Shown here: piece by piece, positions 6,872-10,038 of the stretch
How positions within the stretch are numbered: the stretch's first letter is position 1
How the letters are laid out: every line of letters begins with the position of its first letter
Source: Citricoccus sp. WCRC_4
GTDB taxonomy: Bacteria; Actinomycetota; Actinomycetes; Actinomycetales; Micrococcaceae
Direction: 5' to 3'
Assembly (NCBI GenBank): GCA_026645375.1
Contig: JAPFFX010000173.1
Coordinates: forward strand, 1 to 10,038
DNA: 10,038 nt
Program-made: the position numbers and the translations under genes
The notes under the pieces: model-generated
Told to the model about the DNA's origin: nothing
Seen by the model: only the letters and a program-made list of their open reading frames with translations
The model's database searches: none

Positions 6872-7893
6872 GGTGCCATTGTCCCATCGTCGTCCCCGGT
6901 GGCCCGCCCCTTCACGGGCAGCGCGGTGCGGACGGCCTCGGTGAAGCGCGTCCGGCCGTTGAGGTCATCGTGGGTGAGCACCGCGGTGAACAGCCCGTCC
7001 CGTGCGAGCAGCCGGGCCATGGCGGCCTTCTGGGTGTCGTCGTGCTCCATGACCAGCACGCCACCGGGACGCAACAGCCGGGCCGCCGTCGCGGCGATCA
7101 CGGTCGGCATCCGCATGCCGTCCGTTCCCCCGCCGTAGAGCGCGCGTTCGGGGTCCCGGCGCGCCTCGGCCTGCTCCGGGATGCGGCCGTCGGGGACGTA
7201 GGGCGGGTTGGACACCACGACGTCGACGCGGCCGTCGAGCGCGGACAGGGCGGTGGCGGCGTCGTCCAGGTGCAGGTCGACACCGCGCGGCCCGAGATTG
7301 GCGGCAGCCCACCAGGCGGCCTCCGGGTCGGCCTCGACCGCGTGCAGTCGGGCGCCCGGGACCTCATCGGCCATCGCGGCGGCGATCGCCCCGGAACCCG
7401 TGCACAGGTCCACGCCCGTGACGTCCCCCGCCCCGCGCACCCGCACGGCGTCGGCGAGGGCCTCGATGGCCCGTCCGGCCACGAGCTCGGTCTCCGGCCG
7501 GGGCAGGAACACCCCGGGGCCGACCTGCAGGTCCACGGACCGGAAGGGGGCGGTGCCGGTCAGGTACTGCAGGGGCGTGCGCGTGGACCGGGAGATCACC
7601 AGGCGGCGGAGGTCCACGGCCTGCACCGCCGTCAGCGCACGGCCGGACACCGCCCACGCGGCCACCTCTCCGCGCGAGGCACCCAGGGCGTGGGCGGCCA
7701 GCAGTTCGGCGTCGGCGCGCGGGGACGGGACGCCGGCCGCGGCCAGCAGCTCGGTCCCGGAGCGCAACAGCACGTCCAGCCCCCGGTCCTCCGGTGCTCC
7801 CGCGGACCGGGCGCCGTACGCACCGCCGGTGCCGGCCGGCGTCGGGCGCGGACGTGAGGGGGTGGCGCGCTCCGTGGTCATCGCGTCTGTCAT
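6868..7893 (-). CDS. prmC: Peptide chain release factor N5-glutamine methyltransferase
   Basis: PrmC (HemK) methylates the glutamine of the GGQ motif in release factors using S-adenosylmethionine. The 341-aa protein has an N-terminal helical domain after a ~35-residue low-complexity leader, the linker PLQYLTG (107-113), PRPETE (131-136), the SAM-binding loop DLCTGSGAI (162-170), the acidic end of strand 2 (VEAD, 186-189) and the catalytic SNPPYV (228-233), which binds the target glutamine. I chose ATG at 7893 because AGGGGAG lies about 6 nt upstream; a second in-frame ATG at 7881 would drop four residues. It starts 10 nt after the stop of prfA, whose product is its substrate. The low-complexity N-terminus is longer than in E. 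coli PrmC (277 aa). Confidence 0.95.
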   Translation of the reverse strand: MTDAMTTERATPSRPRPTPAGTGGAYGARSAGAPEDRGLDVLLRSGTELLAAAGVPSPRADAELLAAHALGASRGEVAAWAVSGRALTAVQAVDLRRLVISRSTRTPLQYLTGTAPFRSVDLQVGPGVFLPRPETELVAGRAIEALADAVRVRGAGDVTGVDLCTGSGAIAAAMADEVPGARLHAVEADPEAAWWAAANLGPRGVDLHLDDAATALSALDGRVDVVVSNPPYVPDGRIPEQAEARRDPERALYGGGTDGMRMPTVIAATAARLLRPGGVLVMEHDDTQKAAMARLLARDGLFTAVLTHDDLNGRTRFTEAVRTALPVKGRATGDDDGTMAP

Positions 7894-7903
7894 GAGCGCT
7901 CCC

Positions 7904-9010
7904 CTACCTCCCCCGGCCTGCCTGGTCCCGCCCGGAGTGCTGGCCCAGCGACTCCAGCCGGTGCTGTTCGTCCAGGTCGATGCAGGACTGCAGGACGGGA
8001 CCCAGGTCCCCGTCGAGGACGGCATCGAGATTGTAGGCCTTGTACCCGGTCCGGTGGTCGGCGATCCGGTTCTCCGGGTAGTTGTAGGTGCGGATCCGCT
8101 CGGACCGGTCCATGGTGCGTACCTGCGAGGCCCGCGTGGCCGCGTTCTCGGCGTCCAGCTGTTCCTGCTGGTGCGCCAGCAGCCTCGAGCGCAGCACCCG
8201 CATGCCGGCCTCACGGTTCTGGATCTGGGACTTCTCGTTCTGCATGGACACCACGATCCCGGTGGGCAGGTGCGTGATGCGCACTGCGGAGTCGGTGGTG
8301 TTGACGGACTGGCCACCGGGTCCCGAGGACCGGAACACGTCGATCTTCAGGTCGTTCGCGCTGATCTGCACCTCCTCCGGTTCGTCGACCTCCGGGAACA
8401 CCAGCACGCCGGCGGCCGAGGTGTGGATCCGGCCCTGCGACTCGGTCACGGGCACCCGCTGCACGCGGTGCACCCCGCCCTCGAACTTCAGGTGGGCGTA
8501 GACCCCCTCCGCCGGGTCGGTGGAGGAACCCTTGATGGCCACCTGGACGTCCTTGTACCCGCCCAGGTCGGACTCGGTGGACGAGAGGATCTCCGTCTTC
8601 CAGCCCTTGGCCTCGGCGAACCGCACGTACATCCGCAGCAGGTCTCCGGCGAACAGGGCGGCCTCCTCACCGCCCTCACCGCCCTTGATCTCCAGGATGG
8701 CATCACGTGCGTCGGAGGGATCGCGCGGTATGAGCAGCCGGCGCAGTCGCTCCGCGGCCTGGTCCGCGGCATCCTGCAGGGCCGGCACCTCGGCGGCGAA
8801 GTCCGGGTCGTCCTGTCCCAGTTCCGTCGCGTCCGCGAGGTCCTCGGCGGCCTGCCGCCAGGCCCGGTGGGCGGAGACGATCCCGTTGAGCTCCGCATAG
8901 CGGCGTCCGAGCCTGCGGGACAGGGCCTGGTCCTGGTGGACGGCCGGGTCGGCGAGACGCTCGGTGAGTTCGCGGTGCTCGTCCAGCAGCTCCTGCACGG
9001 ACTCGAACAT
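7904..9010 (-). CDS. prfA: Peptide chain release factor 1
   Basis: RF1 recognises UAA and UAG stop codons in the ribosomal A site and triggers release of the peptide. The 368-aa protein shows the RF1 tripeptide region RVPVTESQGRIHTS; the PVT at 187-189 is the PxT type, not the SPF of RF2. The catalytic loop is SSGPGGQSVNTTDSAVR, with GGQ at 232-234. The acidic stretch EIKGGEGGEEAALFAGDL (107-124) and QNEKSQ further support the family. The C-terminal ~20 residues are a variable tail. The ATG at 9010 has GAAGGAA about 5 nt upstream. It lies 128 nt after rho, separated by a hairpin, and 10 nt before prmC. Its own stop is TAG, which RF1 itself reads. Confidence 0.97.
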   Translation of the reverse strand: MFESVQELLDEHRELTERLADPAVHQDQALSRRLGRRYAELNGIVSAHRAWRQAAEDLADATELGQDDPDFAAEVPALQDAADQAAERLRRLLIPRDPSDARDAILEIKGGEGGEEAALFAGDLLRMYVRFAEAKGWKTEILSSTESDLGGYKDVQVAIKGSSTDPAEGVYAHLKFEGGVHRVQRVPVTESQGRIHTSAAGVLVFPEVDEPEEVQISANDLKIDVFRSSGPGGQSVNTTDSAVRITHLPTGIVVSMQNEKSQIQNREAGMRVLRSRLLAHQQEQLDAENAATRASQVRTMDRSERIRTYNYPENRIADHRTGYKAYNLDAVLDGDLGPVLQSCIDLDEQHRLESLGQHSGRDQAGRGR

Positions 9011-9089
9011 GGTGGTTCCTTCAGTCGGTGGCCGCCGGCGGCGGGGGCGTCAGCGGGGATCGGTGGTGGGGGTCAGCGGAAACGACTCA

Positions 9090-9127
9090 GCCCCCGGCCC
9101 GCCGCGTCCGTGCGGTGGGCCGGGGGC
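9090..9127 (-). terminator. Strong hairpin after rho, probable terminator or attenuator
   Basis: GCCCCCGGCCC (9090-9100) and GGGCCGGGGGC (9117-9127) form a perfect 11-bp GC stem. A further 4-bp inner stem (9102-9105 with 9112-9115) follows one A-C mismatch on the RNA strand. It begins 11 nt after the rho stop codon. The bases after it in the transcript (TGAGTCGTTTCC) have only a short T run, as is common for actinobacterial terminators. It likely limits read-through from rho into prfA; the strength is unknown. Confidence 0.65.
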
Positions 9128-9138
9128 CGGCGTCGGTG

Positions 9139-10038
9139 CTACTTCTCGCCCTTGGGCCCCAGCGTGGTCTTGGAGACCAGCATGAGGAACTCGGCGTTGG
9201 ACTGGGTGTCCTTGATCTTGTTGGTCAGGATCTCCAGTGCCTGCTGCGTGTCCAGGCCGGACAGCACCCGGCGCAGCTTCCACATGATCTTGATCTCCTC
9301 GCCGGAGAGCAGGTTCTCCTCGCGGCGGGTGCCGGAGGCGTTGACGTCCACGGCGGGGAAGATCCGCTTGTCCGCCAGCTGGCGGGACAGGCGCAGCTCC
9401 ATGTTGCCGGTGCCCTTGAACTCCTCGAAGATGACCTCGTCCATCTTGGACCCGGTCTCCACGAGGGCGGTGGCGAGGATCGTGAGGGAGCCGCCGTTCT
9501 CGATGTTGCGGGCCGCGCCGAAGAACTTCTTCGGCGGGTACAGCGCCGCCGAGTCCACGCCGCCGGAGAGGATGCGCCCGGAGGCGGGGGCCGAGAGGTT
9601 GTAGGCCCGGCCCAGGCGGGTCATGGAGTCCAGGAGCACGACGACGTCGTGGCCGAGCTCCACGAGGCGCTTCGCCCGTTCGATGGCGAGCTCCGCGACC
9701 GTGGTGTGGTCGTCGGCGGGGCGGTCGAAGGTCGAGGCGATGACCTCGCCCTTGACGGTGCGCTGCATGTCGGTGACCTCTTCGGGCCGCTCGTCGACGA
9801 GCACGCCCATGAGGTGGGCCTCGGGGTTGTTCTGCGCGATCGCATTGGCGATCTGCTGGAGAACGATCGTCTTTCCCGCCTTGGGTGGCGCGACGATGAG
9901 GCCGCGCTGGCCCTTGCCGATGGGCGCGATGAGGTCGATGATGCGCTGGGTGAGCTTGGTGGGCTCGGTCTCCATGCGCAGCCGATCCTGCGGGTAGAGC
10001 GGGGTGAGCTTGCCGAACTCGATGCGCGCGGCCGCCTC
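9139..10038 (-). CDS. rho: Transcription termination factor Rho, C-terminal part (start beyond the window)
   Basis: Rho is a ring-shaped hexameric RNA helicase/ATPase that ends transcription. The window holds the last 299 residues, covering essentially the RecA-like motor domain, and the frame stays open to the window edge. The fragment begins EAAARIEFGKLTPLYPQDRLRME, the usual entry to this domain. Further marks are Walker A APPKAGKT (fragment residues 50-57), DERPEEVTDM (82-91), Walker B VVVLLDSMTRLGRAYN (132-147), the RNA-binding loop region SGGVDSAALYPPKKFFGAARN (158-178) and FKGTGNMELRLSRQLADKR (207-225) near the intersubunit arginine. The N-terminal RNA-binding domain and any actinobacterial insertion lie outside. 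A later ATG inside the window (9975) is not the real start. A GC hairpin follows the TAG stop. Confidence 0.97.
   Translation of the reverse strand, partial: EAAARIEFGKLTPLYPQDRLRMETEPTKLTQRIIDLIAPIGKGQRGLIVAPPKAGKTIVLQQIANAIAQNNPEAHLMGVLVDERPEEVTDMQRTVKGEVIASTFDRPADDHTTVAELAIERAKRLVELGHDVVVLLDSMTRLGRAYNLSAPASGRILSGGVDSAALYPPKKFFGAARNIENGGSLTILATALVETGSKMDEVIFEEFKGTGNMELRLSRQLADKRIFPAVDVNASGTRREENLLSGEEIKIMWKLRRVLSGLDTQQALEILTNKIKDTQSNAEFLMLVSKTTLGPKGEK

Noticed and set aside
9031..9042. 12-bp perfect palindrome GCCGCCGGCGGC ahead of prfA
   Set aside because: It has no loop and is made only of G and C, so such words are frequent by chance in this genome. It is not convincing as an operator.
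9043..9079. Short direct repeat (CCGCTGAC followed by C-rich bases, twice on the minus strand) between rho and prfA
   Set aside because: There are only two copies of 8-9 nt in C-rich sequence, which is too little to call a regulatory repeat.
7208..9604. Open plus-strand frame of 798 codons across prmC, prfA and rho
   Set aside because: It is antisense to three clearly identified genes and their spacers, and its Ser/Arg/Pro-rich product is typical of GC-skewed shadow frames.

Overview
This window comes from a high-GC actinobacterium, most likely in or near the Micrococcaceae (order Micrococcales). The evidence is the high GC content, GTG starts, protein sequences that read like Arthrobacter/Kocuria/Micrococcus versions, an RF1 with the PVT tripeptide, and the gene order rho - prfA - prmC - tsaC - wecA-like - atpI - atpBEFHA. 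That order is the conserved actinobacterial arrangement also known from Mycobacterium (Rv1297 to Rv1308). Every gene lies on the minus strand, so the direction of transcription is from high to low coordinates.

Layout in transcription order: the 3' part of rho (10038-9139, start outside the window); a strong hairpin (9127-9090), probably the rho terminator or attenuator; prfA (RF1); prmC, which methylates RF1; tsaC for t6A tRNA modification; a WecA/TagO-like polyprenyl-phosphate sugar-1-phosphate transferase; atpI; then, after a 224-nt gap that probably holds an internal promoter, atpB (a), atpE (c), atpF (b), atpH (delta) and atpA (alpha). atpG, atpD and atpC are expected beyond position 1. 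From prmC to atpI, neighbouring genes are joined by 4-nt ATGA or GTGA overlaps, and atpF/atpH by a TAATG junction, so this is a tightly coupled block. prfA and prmC are 10 nt apart.

The genes fall into three groups: transcription and translation termination (Rho, RF1 and its methylase), tRNA and cell-envelope housekeeping (TsaC, WecA-like), and the F1Fo ATP synthase. The ATP synthase part holds nearly all of Fo plus the delta and alpha subunits of F1.

I found no mobile elements, CRISPR arrays, tRNA or rRNA genes, and no sign of a new multigene system. The points worth a second look are: stem-loops that bracket the atpE cistron; a 16-bp hairpin just after atpA; a delta subunit of about 1.5 times normal length with a visible internal repeat; a C-terminal extension on alpha; and a WecA-like enzyme with Glu-Val where Asp-Ser/Thr is expected in the FMGDSG motif.
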